Assembly: GCA_036271875.1 (NCBI GenBank)
Contig: DATAZU010000015.1
Span: 62,001 to 126,000 of the forward strand
From: Galbitalea sp036271875
GTDB lineage: Bacteria > Actinomycetota > Actinomycetes > Actinomycetales > Microbacteriaceae
Direction of reading: 5' to 3'
Length of the DNA: 64,000 bases
In this document: positions 23,872 through 32,550 of the stretch, in pieces
Numbering within the stretch: position 1 is the stretch's first letter
Layout: every line of letters begins with the position of its first letter
Translations under genes and position numbers: made by a program
The notes under the pieces: model-generated
Told to the model about the DNA's origin: nothing
The model's input: only the letters and a program-made list of their open reading frames with translations
Database searches by the model: none

Positions 23872-25119
23872 ATGCCGGTGAAATCTAGGACGATCGTCTC
23901 CGCGGACACTCGCGTCCGTCGGCGGGCGAACCATCGTGTTCGCGCAATCATCGCCGTGGTCACGTTTGTCATTGCGGGTTCGCTCCTTGCCTCAAGCGCC
24001 CCCGCGTTCGCCACGAGCTACCCCACCTGGGCCGATGTTGTCGCAGCCCGTCGCAGCCAGGCCTCAACGAAAGCCCTCGTCGTCAAAATCGAGAGCGAGC
24101 TCTCCGGTCTGAAGAAGAAACTGTCCGCAGCGAACACGGCGGCGTCAGTGGCAAATGCGGCAGCGATATCCGCGGAGCAGAGCTACGCGCTCGCCAAGAC
24201 GAAGCAGCAGACACTGAAGCTCCAGCAGAAAGCTGCCGCGGCGAAGGCGAAGAAGTCCGAGGAAAAGCTCGGCGCATACGCATCCCAGTTGGCTCGCGGC
24301 CCGAGTGGCAGCGGCGGTTGGTCGACCATGTCCCTGCTGCTCAATGGCAAGTCGGAGAGCCAGCTGCTCAACGACCTCGGTGCAATCGGCCAGGTGTCAA
24401 AGCAGCAGAACGGGCTTCTCGAGAAGGCTCTGTCCGAACAGAAGTCGGTGAAGCAACTCACGGCGCTCGCGACCGCCCAGGCGGGCATCCTGAACCAGCG
24501 CAAGCAAGCGGCGGACGCGGCGAAGGCGAAGGCCGCCGCCGCCGCTGCCAGCCTCCAGACTGCGGTTACGGCGGAAGCGACACACGAGGCTTCGCTGAAG
24601 GTACTGCTGAGCGCGCTCACCTCGAAGCTGAACCTCACCGAGGCCGGCTATGAGAAGGGTGTTGCGGCCGCCATGGGGGCGGGCGTCGCCGGAGTCGTCG
24701 ACTCGGCCGGCTGGGCGTTGCCCACCGTTGGTGTCATCACCTCGCCATACGGCTACCGTTACGACCCGGCGCAGGGCTATCGCTGGGCCATGCACTACGG
24801 CGACGACATTGCGCACGGCTGTCTGCAGCCGATCTACGCCGCGACGGGTGGCACGGTTACCTACGCGGGCATCTACAGCGACTACGGCAACTACATTCGG
24901 ATCCAGCACGCGGGCGGGGTATCGACCGTCTATGGTCACATCGCCAACGGCGAGACCTTCGTTCACCTCGGACAGACGGTTAGAGCAGGCCAGAACATCG
25001 CGCGTACCGGATCAACCGGAGCATCGACCGGATGCCACCTCTACTTCGGCGTCGAGGTCGGCGGCGGCTGGGTGAATCCGGTCCCGTTCATGCTCGCCCG
25101 CGGAATCCGGATCGGCTGA
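23872..25119 (+). CDS. M23 family peptidoglycan endopeptidase with coiled-coil domain
   Basis: A 415-residue secreted protein. A basic N-terminus and helix (about 24-47, ending APAFA) form a signal peptide. Residues 60-260 are Ala/Lys/Gln-rich coiled coil as in EnvC and NlpD-like proteins. The C-terminal M23 domain has HYGDDIAHGC (His308, Asp312), VYGHI and GCHLYFGVE, the expected zinc and catalytic residues. It would cut peptide cross-links in the wall or activate another hydrolase during division. The ATG at 23872 follows a G-rich stretch. Confidence 0.92.
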   Translation: MPVKSRTIVSADTRVRRRANHRVRAIIAVVTFVIAGSLLASSAPAFATSYPTWADVVAARRSQASTKALVVKIESELSGLKKKLSAANTAASVANAAAISAEQSYALAKTKQQTLKLQQKAAAAKAKKSEEKLGAYASQLARGPSGSGGWSTMSLLLNGKSESQLLNDLGAIGQVSKQQNGLLEKALSEQKSVKQLTALATAQAGILNQRKQAADAAKAKAAAAAASLQTAVTAEATHEASLKVLLSALTSKLNLTEAGYEKGVAAAMGAGVAGVVDSAGWALPTVGVITSPYGYRYDPAQGYRWAMHYGDDIAHGCLQPIYAATGGTVTYAGIYSDYGNYIRIQHAGGVSTVYGHIANGETFVHLGQTVRAGQNIARTGSTGASTGCHLYFGVEVGGGWVNPVPFMLARGIRIG

Positions 25120-25244
25120 CAGTCGGTTCGCGTACTCGTTACCTGTCGAGCATCCGTTCTCCGAATCGAGGAAAATCCGTGCTCCGGGTACCCCAGACAA
25201 GCCTGCACCGAAGAAGATGCCGCGGGCAAAGACCGCCTTACGCG

Positions 25245-25901
25245 CTAGGTCACGTTTCGTGCACTTCGGAGCACGACCCATGCCAGAACGACGAACGTCG
25301 CCGCGCCGAGTATGGCGATCGCGCGCTCCAGCAGCCCGGCAATCGCCGAGATGTGGATGCCATCAACCACGAAGATGATGCCCGTCGCGATCGCCAGCAC
25401 GAGCACGACCATTGCGAGGCTTCTTGCCGCTGCGATCTTTCGTAGCGAGACAAACGCAAAGACGCCGCCGATGACGAGCAACACCACCCCGATTGTGCTG
25501 AGGAGGTCGTCGAGAGAGCCCCCAGCATTCGCGAGCTGGTCCGCAGGGGTGCAGCCGGAATCGGCCGCGCGACAGGCCTCCTGCTCGAACGGGGTGAGCA
25601 GGTCGCCGAGTCCAAAGATCGACAGCGCGAGAAGGATGCAGGTGAGCCAGGCGCGCCATCCCGCGGTCCGGATTGACGGAAGCAGTCCTGCGATAAGGAA
25701 AAGGATGGTGGCCGCTCCACAGACCGTGATAATGACAACGATGACCCGGCAGGCCGGCGCTGTCACCGCGTACATGTCGCTGATGGAGTCGGTGACGCCG
25801 TTGTAGCGCGGTCCCTGCCAGAGCGGGGCGACCAGCCACAGTGCGGTGAAGATCAACTGCGCCGCGATACCGATCCACGCCCAGGTTGTCCTGATCCTCA
25901 T
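25245..25901 (-). CDS. DUF998-type integral membrane protein
   Basis: A protein of 218 residues with six hydrophobic segments, starting TTWAWIGIAAQLIFTALWLVAP and including TDSISDMYA and a central GLGDLLTPFE loop, a pattern seen in DUF998 proteins. Function is unknown. ATG 25901 is preferred to an ATG at 25913 because GGAG lies six bases before it. It is divergent from the Clp_N/HTH gene, whose tandem palindromes lie 85 bp from its start and could influence both. Confidence 0.72.
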   Translation of the reverse strand: MRIRTTWAWIGIAAQLIFTALWLVAPLWQGPRYNGVTDSISDMYAVTAPACRVIVVIITVCGAATILFLIAGLLPSIRTAGWRAWLTCILLALSIFGLGDLLTPFEQEACRAADSGCTPADQLANAGGSLDDLLSTIGVVLLVIGGVFAFVSLRKIAAARSLAMVVLVLAIATGIIFVVDGIHISAIAGLLERAIAILGAATFVVLAWVVLRSARNVT

Positions 25902-25985
25902 TCCGTGCTCCATTTCGACCCAGCGGTGTTCGATACCCGAGCATGGCACGCGACAACCGTTGATGTCGTCGAGAAATTATCAATG

Positions 25986-26004
25986 CGTCAACCCGGGGTT
26001 GACG
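25986..26004. promoter_or_regulatory. Palindromic operator 1 of the Clp_N/HTH gene
   Basis: CGTCAACCC-G-GGGTTGACG is a perfect 9-bp inverted repeat around one base. The same site occurs 28 bp downstream centre to centre, nearly three helical turns, so two regulator dimers could bind the same face. Confidence 0.75.
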
Positions 26005-26010
26005 TTGAGG

Positions 26011-26035
26011 ATGCGTCAACCCCGGGTTGACGCAT
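26011..26035. promoter_or_regulatory. Palindromic operator 2, overlapping the start codon of the Clp_N/HTH gene
   Basis: The core CGTCAACCC-C-GGGTTGACG is extended to perfect 12-bp arms (ATGCGTCAACCC on the left). It reaches into the ATG at 26034, so bound protein would block initiation of transcription and the mRNA would be leaderless or nearly so. Confidence 0.75.
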
Positions 26036-26780
26036 GGCAGAATTTCCCATTTCCCTCGACAACCTCATCACCTACGTTCGCTCGATGCACGCGACGAGCG
26101 GGCCCCTCGAGAATCTGACGGATGCCGTGCAGGTCGCCGCATCCATTGACGAACAATCGGATGCGCTCATCGGTTACTTCGTTGATCAGGCTCGCCGCGC
26201 GGGCGCCCCGTGGAGCGAAATCGGTGCGAGCATGGGCGTCTCGAAGCAGGCCGTGCAAAAGCGCTTTGTGGCGCGCGACGACCTCGCTGACTTCGATTCC
26301 GACGCCAAACCCTTCTCGCGATTCACGGAACGCGCTCGACACGTCGTGCAGTTCGCGCGAGTGACGGCGGCCGCTGTGGCGGCAGAACACACGACTGCTG
26401 ACCACCTCGCGGTCGCTCTGCTGTCCGAACCGCAGGCTGTCGCTGCGCGAGTTCTGTACGGCGCGAATATCACGGATGCGCAACTGCTTGCGGCGTTCGG
26501 TCTGTCGCTTCCCCCGGACGATGCTGCGGCGCCAGAGCGTGGCAAGGTTCCGTTCAGCGACGACGCGAAGTCGAGCCTGCGCGAGGCGCTGAAGGCCGCG
26601 CTTCGCCTGGGGCACAACTACATCGGAACCGAACACATTCTGCTCGGCATCCTTCGCGACGAGAGGGAAGCCGGTACCAAGCTCGCCGGCCTCGGACTCA
26701 CCATTCCCGGGCTGGAGACCGCGGTGAAGCGGGAACTGGATGAGCTGGTCCGGCGGCAGAAGACGGACGAGCCGCTCTAG
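26034..26780 (+). CDS. HTH and Clp N-terminal domain protein
   Basis: A 248-residue protein with an N-terminal region (about 1-85) containing an HTH-like stretch WSEIGASMGVSKQAVQKRF. Two Clp_N repeats follow at about 90-240 (FTERARHVVQFARVTAAA, AEHTTADHLAVALL and LGHNYIGTEHILLGIL). There is no AAA+ domain. Clp_N repeats in ClpC bind adaptors or substrates such as phosphoarginine-marked proteins, so this may be a regulator reading proteotoxic stress. Two palindromes directly on its start argue for autoregulation. Its stop overlaps the convergent SRPBCC gene by four bases. Confidence 0.85.
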   Translation: MAEFPISLDNLITYVRSMHATSGPLENLTDAVQVAASIDEQSDALIGYFVDQARRAGAPWSEIGASMGVSKQAVQKRFVARDDLADFDSDAKPFSRFTERARHVVQFARVTAAAVAAEHTTADHLAVALLSEPQAVAARVLYGANITDAQLLAAFGLSLPPDDAAAPERGKVPFSDDAKSSLREALKAALRLGHNYIGTEHILLGILRDEREAGTKLAGLGLTIPGLETAVKRELDELVRRQKTDEPL

Positions 26781-27277
26781 TCGGACGTTGCTGCAACGCT
26801 GTTCGCGACCGCAATCGCGAGGCCGCGGAGCATCATCGGTGTCGCGCCCCTGCGTTCCTTCTGGTCGGCGGAGCCGTCGCCGGTTGGAGTGAGCACCTGG
26901 TACTGCTCGGTGTAGTCGACGCGAGTTCCTTGTTCGACCTCGCTCAGCTGCCACGCGACCAGCGTGGCGGTGCGAAGGACACCGTCGAGACGAAGCTCGA
27001 CGAATTCGACGACGCGACTCGGCTCGAGGATTTGGATGAATCGGGTCCGAACATCCAGCACCTCGTCTCGGCCAATGTTGGGGAACGTGGACGCTCGGGT
27101 CTCCATGCCACCCTCGCGAAAATCGAGCTCATAGCTGCGATCGCGGCCGGGCAGCTTCGCCCACACGGACCGGATGCTCGTGGTCGACAGCCCCGCGAAC
27201 ACCGTCGAGATCGGTGCATCGATCGTGATCGACTGAACGACCTCGCCCGTGATTATCCCGATGTCCGCCGCCTGCAT
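26777..27277 (-). CDS. SRPBCC (START/Bet v1-like) family protein
   Basis: A 166-residue protein with the SRPBCC pattern: VVQSITIDAPISTVFAGLST at the start, a central beta-sheet region with FIQILEPSRVVEFVELR, and VDYTEQYQVLT before the C-terminal helix. Members bind small hydrophobic ligands or serve as polyketide cyclase-like or activator domains. No specific function is indicated. It is followed on the same strand, 9 bp upstream of its start, by the end of an MFS gene, so the two may be cotranscribed. Confidence 0.78.
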   Translation of the reverse strand: MQAADIGIITGEVVQSITIDAPISTVFAGLSTTSIRSVWAKLPGRDRSYELDFREGGMETRASTFPNIGRDEVLDVRTRFIQILEPSRVVEFVELRLDGVLRTATLVAWQLSEVEQGTRVDYTEQYQVLTPTGDGSADQKERRGATPMMLRGLAIAVANSVAATSD

Positions 27278-27286
27278 TTGCCCATG

Positions 27287-28513
27287 CTACGAGTCGGAAG
27301 CCGGAACAAGCGGACCGCTCGCCGCATACTCTTCCATGGCCGGGCGTCGCGTCGCATACGCGATCAGGAACGCGATCGCCGCAAGCACACCGAGAGCAGC
27401 GCCGAACACCGGGATGAGTTGCGGGTTGCCGATCGCAAGCCCGACCGCGCCAAGCGGCGGGGCGAGCGCGATCCCCGCGTAAAGCGCGGTCGAGTACCAG
27501 GACAGTGCGACGCCGGCGGTGACCGGATTGACCTGAACCAGTCGATGCTGGAATGGAAGAGCGATCGCGTTGGCGGAAATGCCCCAAAGGGCGAAGACGA
27601 TAACGGTACCGAGGAATCCGTGGTCGACAAGCAGAAGGACAAGCATCGAAACGATGAGCAGCGCGAGTGTGGCAATGGCGACCGGGCGATTTCCGAATCG
27701 ATCGGTGAGAGGGCCAGCGAGCACATTGCCGACGACGCCGGCGATGCCGAACGAGAGCAGGAGAATCGCGAGTACTGATGCGGATCCGCCCGTTGCCGAG
27801 CTGGTAACTGCCGCGCTGAAGATGTAGACGACGTTGAAGCCGCTAACGACGAACAGCGTCGCAATCAGCACCAGCAGGATTCGCGAATCGCGGAGAACGG
27901 CGAACCGAGCACGGGCGGACACGGGCGCTCCGAGTGGGATGTTGCGGACGAACAGGGCGAGCACCACCGCCGTGATCGCGGCGAGCCCAGCGAGCCCGAA
28001 CAGCGGGATGCGCCATCCGCCGGTTGCGGCGATCGCCGTTCCGAGGGGTGCTCCGAATGCGGTCGCGGCGGTGAAACCGACCGCGACGAAGGCGATAGCG
28101 CGGCCGCGTCGTTCTGGGCTGGCCAGCGCGGCAGCGGTTGCGGTTGCCGGCGGAACGAGCGCGGCGCCTCCGAGCGCGGCTACGAGACGACCAATCGTGA
28201 ACACTGCCAGCGTCGGTGCGGCTGCTGCAACAATCGTGCCGGCGCAGATAAGCACCAGACCGACTGACATGAGAGTGGTGCGCGAGACGCGGGGCAACAG
28301 GATCGAGACGGCGGGCGAGGCGACGGCCACGACGATCGCATAAAACGTGATCGAGTAGCTCACGTCACTCGCCTCAACGCCGAAGCTCAGCGCAATTGAC
28401 GGCAGGAGCCCGGCAATGACGAACCCGTTGGTGCCCACGATAAAGAGCCCGACGGCGAGCACGAGGAGTTTGGAATACAGCCTCGGCGCGTATGATTGTT
28501 CAACGGTTGTCAT
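27287..28513 (-). CDS. MFS efflux transporter (DHA1-like)
   Basis: A 408-residue protein with twelve hydrophobic segments. The loop-2 motif is degenerate, with LLPRVSRTTLM after helix 2; GPLTDRFGNRPVAI in the second half is a clearer MFS motif. LGTAIAATGGWRIPLF in helix 5 is the antiporter-type signature. It is probably a drug or arabinose-type exporter. The ATG at 28513 is the start nearest helix 1; a longer in-frame start adds residues with no similarity. It is divergent from an ArsR regulator, with an inverted repeat between them. Confidence 0.87.
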   Translation of the reverse strand: MTTVEQSYAPRLYSKLLVLAVGLFIVGTNGFVIAGLLPSIALSFGVEASDVSYSITFYAIVVAVASPAVSILLPRVSRTTLMSVGLVLICAGTIVAAAAPTLAVFTIGRLVAALGGAALVPPATATAAALASPERRGRAIAFVAVGFTAATAFGAPLGTAIAATGGWRIPLFGLAGLAAITAVVLALFVRNIPLGAPVSARARFAVLRDSRILLVLIATLFVVSGFNVVYIFSAAVTSSATGGSASVLAILLLSFGIAGVVGNVLAGPLTDRFGNRPVAIATLALLIVSMLVLLLVDHGFLGTVIVFALWGISANAIALPFQHRLVQVNPVTAGVALSWYSTALYAGIALAPPLGAVGLAIGNPQLIPVFGAALGVLAAIAFLIAYATRRPAMEEYAASGPLVPASDS

Positions 28514-28528
28514 ACAATCCAGAATAGC

Positions 28529-28552
28529 ATAGTTCAACAAGATTTGAACTAT
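28529..28552. promoter_or_regulatory. Operator between MFS exporter and ArsR regulator
   Basis: ATAGTTCAA and TTGAACTAT are perfect 9-bp arms around CAAGAT in the 67-bp divergent gap. The AT-rich symmetric site fits a winged-helix ArsR dimer, which would control the exporter and itself. Confidence 0.65.
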
Positions 28553-28580
28553 TCCCCTACCTCTACGTTCGAAGGTACAA

Positions 28581-28910
28581 GTGAGCACCGACTATCCGTC
28601 CCCGGATATCGAGACCGTTCAGCTGGTCGACATCCTGCGTGCGCTCGCTGACCCGACACGGCTGCAGATCGTCCGCCTCCTCGCGGACGGCAAGCCGCAT
28701 CCGAAGACCCAGTCGGAGTGGGATTTCGAACTACAGAAGTCGGCTCTGGCCTACCACTTCAAGTCGTTGCGCGAGGCCGGTATCACGAACACGATCGTGA
28801 ACGGTCGCACCCACGAGATCCAACTGCGACGCGAAGAACTGAACGCGAGGTTCCCCGGGCTTATCGATGCGCTCATCTCTTCGACACCGGATACTTCGCC
28901 CGCGAGCTGA
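28581..28910 (+). CDS. ArsR-type winged-helix regulator
   Basis: A 109-residue regulator. VDILRALADPTRLQIVRLLADG is the classic ArsR helix region. SALAYHFKSLREAGITNTI is the recognition helix-turn-helix, followed by a wing with EIQLRREELNARFPGL. No Cys is present, so it does not sense metals by thiols and more likely responds to a small molecule. The start is GTG at 28581. It lies opposite an MFS exporter and 16 bp before a quinone oxidoreductase gene, a common efflux/redox arrangement. Confidence 0.87.
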   Translation: MSTDYPSPDIETVQLVDILRALADPTRLQIVRLLADGKPHPKTQSEWDFELQKSALAYHFKSLREAGITNTIVNGRTHEIQLRREELNARFPGLIDALISSTPDTSPAS

Positions 28911-28926
28911 GACGTAGGCTGGAAGT

Positions 28927-29874
28927 GTGACGACCACAGCGACCAGTTGGATTGCCCGCGAGCTTGGCGACCCGGATGTGCTCACCGAGGTCAGCGAGCC
29001 GCTCGCGGTTCCCGGCCCAGGGCAGGTATCGATCGATGTTCGTGCTTCGGGCATGAACCCCGCGGACTACAAGATGTTCGCAGCGGGCTATCCCGGGCCC
29101 GTCCGCGAACTGCCGGTTCGGCCGGGTTATGAAATTGCGGGCGTCATTTCAGCCGTTGGGCCAGACACGCAGATCGCCAGCGGCGGGGGAGCCGTCGGCG
29201 ACCCGGTGCTCGCGTTCCGGATCACCGGCGGCTATTCCTCGGCTGTCACGATTTCAGCATCCGATGTCTTCGCCAAGCCCGCGGCACTGAGCTTCCCCGA
29301 GGCCGCCAATCTCCTGCTGGCAGGCGCGACCGCGGCAGAAGCGCTCGACGTGACCGGCCTGGCGGCGGGCGAGACCGTGCTCATTCACGGCGGCTCGGGT
29401 GCCGTGGGAATCGCGGCGACCCAGCTTGCTGTACACCTTGGCGCTCGGGTCATCTCCACGGCGAGCCCCGCGCGTTTCGATGAAGTACGCAGATTTGGCG
29501 GAGACCCGGTCGAGTACGGCCCCGGTCGCGAGGATCGCCTGCGCTCGCTCGCTCCGGACGGAGTGGATGTCGCCATCGACACCGTCGGCACCGATGAGGC
29601 GATTGACGTGTCGCTCGCTCTGGTCACCGATCGGAGCCGGATCGTGACTATTGCGTCGCCACGCGCAGAGTCGGCGGGCGTCCGGCGCATTGGAGGCATG
29701 ATGCCCGCGAGTTCGGCGTTTCGGGCGGCCGCCCGGCCCCGACTGATTGCCCTCGCGGCCGAAGGCAAGCTGGTCATTCCCGTGGCACGCGAATTCCCGC
29801 TGGGCGACGTTGTCGAGGCACTTGACCTGCTGAAGTCTGGGCATCCAGGCGGCAAGCTCGCCCTGATCCCCTGA
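28927..29874 (+). CDS. Zinc-independent MDR family NADP-dependent oxidoreductase (quinone oxidoreductase-like)
   Basis: A 315-residue medium-chain reductase. The N-terminal catalytic domain has VRASGMNPADYKM and RPGYEIAGVISAVGPD. The Rossmann domain starts at ETVLIHGGSGAVGIAATQLA (about 140), the AxGGVG-like motif of quinone oxidoreductases. Zinc-ligand Cys residues of alcohol dehydrogenases are absent. It would reduce quinones or enones with NADPH in the cytoplasm. The start is GTG at 28927, 16 bp after the ArsR stop, so the genes are likely cotranscribed. Confidence 0.87.
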   Translation: MTTTATSWIARELGDPDVLTEVSEPLAVPGPGQVSIDVRASGMNPADYKMFAAGYPGPVRELPVRPGYEIAGVISAVGPDTQIASGGGAVGDPVLAFRITGGYSSAVTISASDVFAKPAALSFPEAANLLLAGATAAEALDVTGLAAGETVLIHGGSGAVGIAATQLAVHLGARVISTASPARFDEVRRFGGDPVEYGPGREDRLRSLAPDGVDVAIDTVGTDEAIDVSLALVTDRSRIVTIASPRAESAGVRRIGGMMPASSAFRAAARPRLIALAAEGKLVIPVAREFPLGDVVEALDLLKSGHPGGKLALIP

Positions 29875-29881
29875 TCGTCGC

Positions 29882-30667
29882 CTACTGCGCGGTCACGGCT
29901 TCGACCTGACGCTGCAGCTTGCTCATGCCGCCCAGCCAGCGATCGGTGTCCGACGCTCTCGCGATGAAATAGTCGCGAACCTGGGGGTGCGGCAGAATCA
30001 GGAATCGGTCGTCCTCAAGCGCGTCCGCGACCACATCCGCGAGTTGATCGGGGCTGATGGCATCCGCGCCCATCATGAGTTGGCCACCCGGGCCGGTGTC
30101 CTCAAGCATCTTGGTGTGCACGCCGAGTGGACAGATTGCCTGCACCGTGATTCCGCGATGGCGGTAGGTGGCGCTCATCCACTCCGCGAAGGCGAGGGCG
30201 GCATGCTTGGTGACCGCGTATGGTGCGGCGCCGAGGCTCGTGACGATTCCCGCTGCGGATGCCGTGACGAGAAATCGGCCCTCGCCGCGATCGAGCCAAC
30301 CCGGCAGGAGCAGGCGGGCGGCCCGCACGTGAGCCATGACGTTCACCTCCCAGGTGCGATCCCAGATCTCGTCGCTGAGCTCCGGTCCGCCGAGGTTCGC
30401 GATTCCGGCGTTTGCGCAGAACAGGTCGATTGAGCCGAGCGCGGCCGTCGCATGGTCGATGAGGCTCGCAACGCCATCCTCGCTTGCCGCATCTCCAACA
30501 ACGGCTGTTGCGTCGAGCTCGGCGGCGAGGTCGTTGACCGGCCCGGCCGAGATGTCGGCGAGAACGAGGCGTGCCCCCGCCGCGGCGAACTTTCGTGCCA
30601 TGGCGGCACCGATCCCGCCGCCGCCACCCGTGATCACGACACCGGCATCCTGCAACTTCATTGTCAT
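29882..30667 (-). CDS. Short-chain dehydrogenase/reductase (SDR)
   Basis: A protein of 261 residues with classic SDR features: VVITGGGGGIGAAMARKF for cofactor, ADISAGP, CANAGIANLGG, an active-site Ser in VTASAAG and YAVTKHA (Tyr-x-x-x-Lys). ATG 30667 is chosen, with ATG 30661 as an alternative; a longer in-frame start has no support. It oxidises or reduces an alcohol or carbonyl group; the substrate is unknown. It is convergent with the quinone oxidoreductase gene (7-bp gap). Confidence 0.88.
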   Translation of the reverse strand: MTMKLQDAGVVITGGGGGIGAAMARKFAAAGARLVLADISAGPVNDLAAELDATAVVGDAASEDGVASLIDHATAALGSIDLFCANAGIANLGGPELSDEIWDRTWEVNVMAHVRAARLLLPGWLDRGEGRFLVTASAAGIVTSLGAAPYAVTKHAALAFAEWMSATYRHRGITVQAICPLGVHTKMLEDTGPGGQLMMGADAISPDQLADVVADALEDDRFLILPHPQVRDYFIARASDTDRWLGGMSKLQRQVEAVTAQ

Positions 30668-30683
30668 GACTTCAGCGTAAATG

Positions 30684-30745
30684 CGCGAGTTGCCCACTTA
30701 CGTCGTATTCGCCCGCGTTAGAGCGACCGAAGTGGGCAACTCGCG
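30684..30745. repeat. Inverted repeat between MFS and SDR genes
   Basis: CGCGAGTTGCCCACTT (30684-30699) and its exact complement (30730-30745) form 16-bp arms around a 30-bp centre. It lies downstream of the MFS stop and upstream of the SDR start on the same strand. There is no T-run, so it is not a standard terminator; it may be a dispersed palindromic element or a paired operator. Confidence 0.6.
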
Positions 30746-30750
30746 AAGTA

Positions 30751-32034
30751 TTAGTCAGCGTTACCGATGGCGGTCGCGCCGGGCAGGGGATTGTCGTTCT
30801 CGATTTTGTCGAGTTCGGTGACGACCGGCTGTGCGATCTCTCCGCGATCGGCCGCCGAGAGGGCCTTGTGCACGGATGCGAGCACGATTGCCGCCGCGAT
30901 GAGCGTCGCAGTGCCGAGGAGAAACGGGATGCGCGGATTGAAGGTCGCAACAAGAAGTCCCGCGACGTAGGGCGCGAGTCCGCCGCCGATGAAGCGAACA
31001 AAGCCATACGTTGCCGAGGCGACCGGTCGTTCGACCGGAGCGATGCTCATCACTGCCGTCGTGACCAGGGTGTTGTTGACGCCGATGAATGAGCCGGCAA
31101 TTATCACGCAGACAATCACAACGGTCGGGTTCGCGTAGAAGATCGCGATTACAGCCAAGTCGATCGCCATGAGGGCGAAGTTCACGTACAACGTTCGCGG
31201 GGTTCCAAAGCGACGCTGCAGCCAGGGTGCGCCCCACACCGCAAAGAGGGCGACGAGGATGCCCCAGCCACAGAACACGAGCCCGAGCTGGATGGGGCTG
31301 TCGATGTTCATGAGGAATGGTGAGTAGCCGAGGAGCGTAAAGAACGCCCAGTTGTACAGCAGCCCAACGATGCTGGTCATCCGCAGGGAACGATGCTTGA
31401 GCGCCGCCAGCGGCTCTGATAGCCGTTGCCTGTGTGCGGGTCGAGCGGTTTTGGGAAGGAAGAAGATCGTTGCCACGAGGGCAATCGCCATCAGCACGGA
31501 TACACCGAAGAAGGGGCCGCGCCAGGTGATGTTGCCGAGCAGGCCGCCGATGAGGGGGCCGAGCGCAATCCCGATGCCCAGCGCACTCTCGTAGAGCACG
31601 ATTGCGCCGGCAAATCCACCAGAGGCGGATCCGACGATCACCGCGAGCGACGTGGCGATGAAGAGCGCATTGCCGAGACCCCAGCCGGCGCGGAAGCCGA
31701 CGATCCCAGCGATCGAGTTGGTCGAGCCAGCCGCCGCGGCGAACGCGACGATGAGGATGAGGCCCGAGATCAGGGTCCACTTCGCGCCGATCCGGCTCGA
31801 CACCCACCCGGTAATGAGCATGGCTACCGCCGTCACGACCAGATAGCTGGTGAAGAGCAACTCGACCTGTGCCGGCGTCGCTTTGAGCTGGCCCGCGAGC
31901 GTCTTGAGGATGGGATCGACGAGGCCGATCCCCATGAAGGAGACGACGCACGCGAAAGCGACGGCCCAGACCGCGCGCGGCTGCCTGAACGGACTCGGTC
32001 GCTTCGCGCCGGAAATTGTGGTGTGAGAACTCAT
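30751..32034 (-). CDS. MFS transporter (drug exporter-like)
   Basis: A 427-residue, twelve-helix transporter. Helix 1 begins AVWAVAFACVVSFMGIGLVDP, the loop-2 motif is TGWVSSRIGAKW, and helix 5 has ESALGIGIALGPLIGGLLG, typical of drug:proton antiporters. It follows a MarR-family gene on the same strand with a 30-bp gap, so it is probably de-repressed when the MarR protein binds its ligand. The substrate is unknown. Confidence 0.88.
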   Translation of the reverse strand: MSSHTTISGAKRPSPFRQPRAVWAVAFACVVSFMGIGLVDPILKTLAGQLKATPAQVELLFTSYLVVTAVAMLITGWVSSRIGAKWTLISGLILIVAFAAAAGSTNSIAGIVGFRAGWGLGNALFIATSLAVIVGSASGGFAGAIVLYESALGIGIALGPLIGGLLGNITWRGPFFGVSVLMAIALVATIFFLPKTARPAHRQRLSEPLAALKHRSLRMTSIVGLLYNWAFFTLLGYSPFLMNIDSPIQLGLVFCGWGILVALFAVWGAPWLQRRFGTPRTLYVNFALMAIDLAVIAIFYANPTVVIVCVIIAGSFIGVNNTLVTTAVMSIAPVERPVASATYGFVRFIGGGLAPYVAGLLVATFNPRIPFLLGTATLIAAAIVLASVHKALSAADRGEIAQPVVTELDKIENDNPLPGATAIGNAD

Positions 32035-32064
32035 TGCCTTATTTCTTCTTTTTGGTGCCGGGAA

Positions 32065-32511
32065 TCAACTGGTGCGCGCTGAGCTGTCCGCATCCGCGGG
32101 GAACGCTTCGAGTGCTGCCAGGGCAGAGAACAGCGACTCTTGTTCGGCCGGTGGCAACTCCGAGATGCGCACGGCGATCCGCGCCGCGCGAGTGGTGCGG
32201 TGGTCGACGACGCGCTCTCGTCCGGCACTTGTGATCGATACTCGTACCGCGCGCCCATCGAGTGGATCGGCTTCGCGGACGGCGAGGCCCGCATCCTCGA
32301 GCCGATTGATGAGTGTCGTCATGCCGGGTTGGGTGAGTCCCTCACGGGCGGAGAGCTCGGTAACCCTGAGGGCCCCGGATGTCTCGAGTCGGCTCAGCGC
32401 GCTCAACGCGCTCGCGGACAGTCCCGCCGGTTCACGATTCTCGCGAAGCCACGCAAATACGCGCTCGAGCGCTCGACCGACCGCGAGCTGATTGCCCTCG
32501 ACCGTTTGCAT
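32065..32511 (-). CDS. MarR family transcriptional regulator
   Basis: A 148-residue winged-helix regulator with LSASALSALSRLETSGALRVTELSAREGLTQPGMTTLINRLEDAGL (about 30-75, HTH) and the wing EADPLDGRAVRVSITSAGR, which is the MarR hallmark Asp-x-Arg. Upstream on the minus strand is an AT-rich stretch with almost no leader. It most likely represses itself and the downstream MFS exporter in response to a small aromatic or toxic compound. Confidence 0.88.
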   Translation of the reverse strand: MQTVEGNQLAVGRALERVFAWLRENREPAGLSASALSALSRLETSGALRVTELSAREGLTQPGMTTLINRLEDAGLAVREADPLDGRAVRVSITSAGRERVVDHRTTRAARIAVRISELPPAEQESLFSALAALEAFPADADSSARTS

Positions 32512-32550
32512 TTGACAAGTATATAGATGCCTTATGCAAATTCGCGAGCA

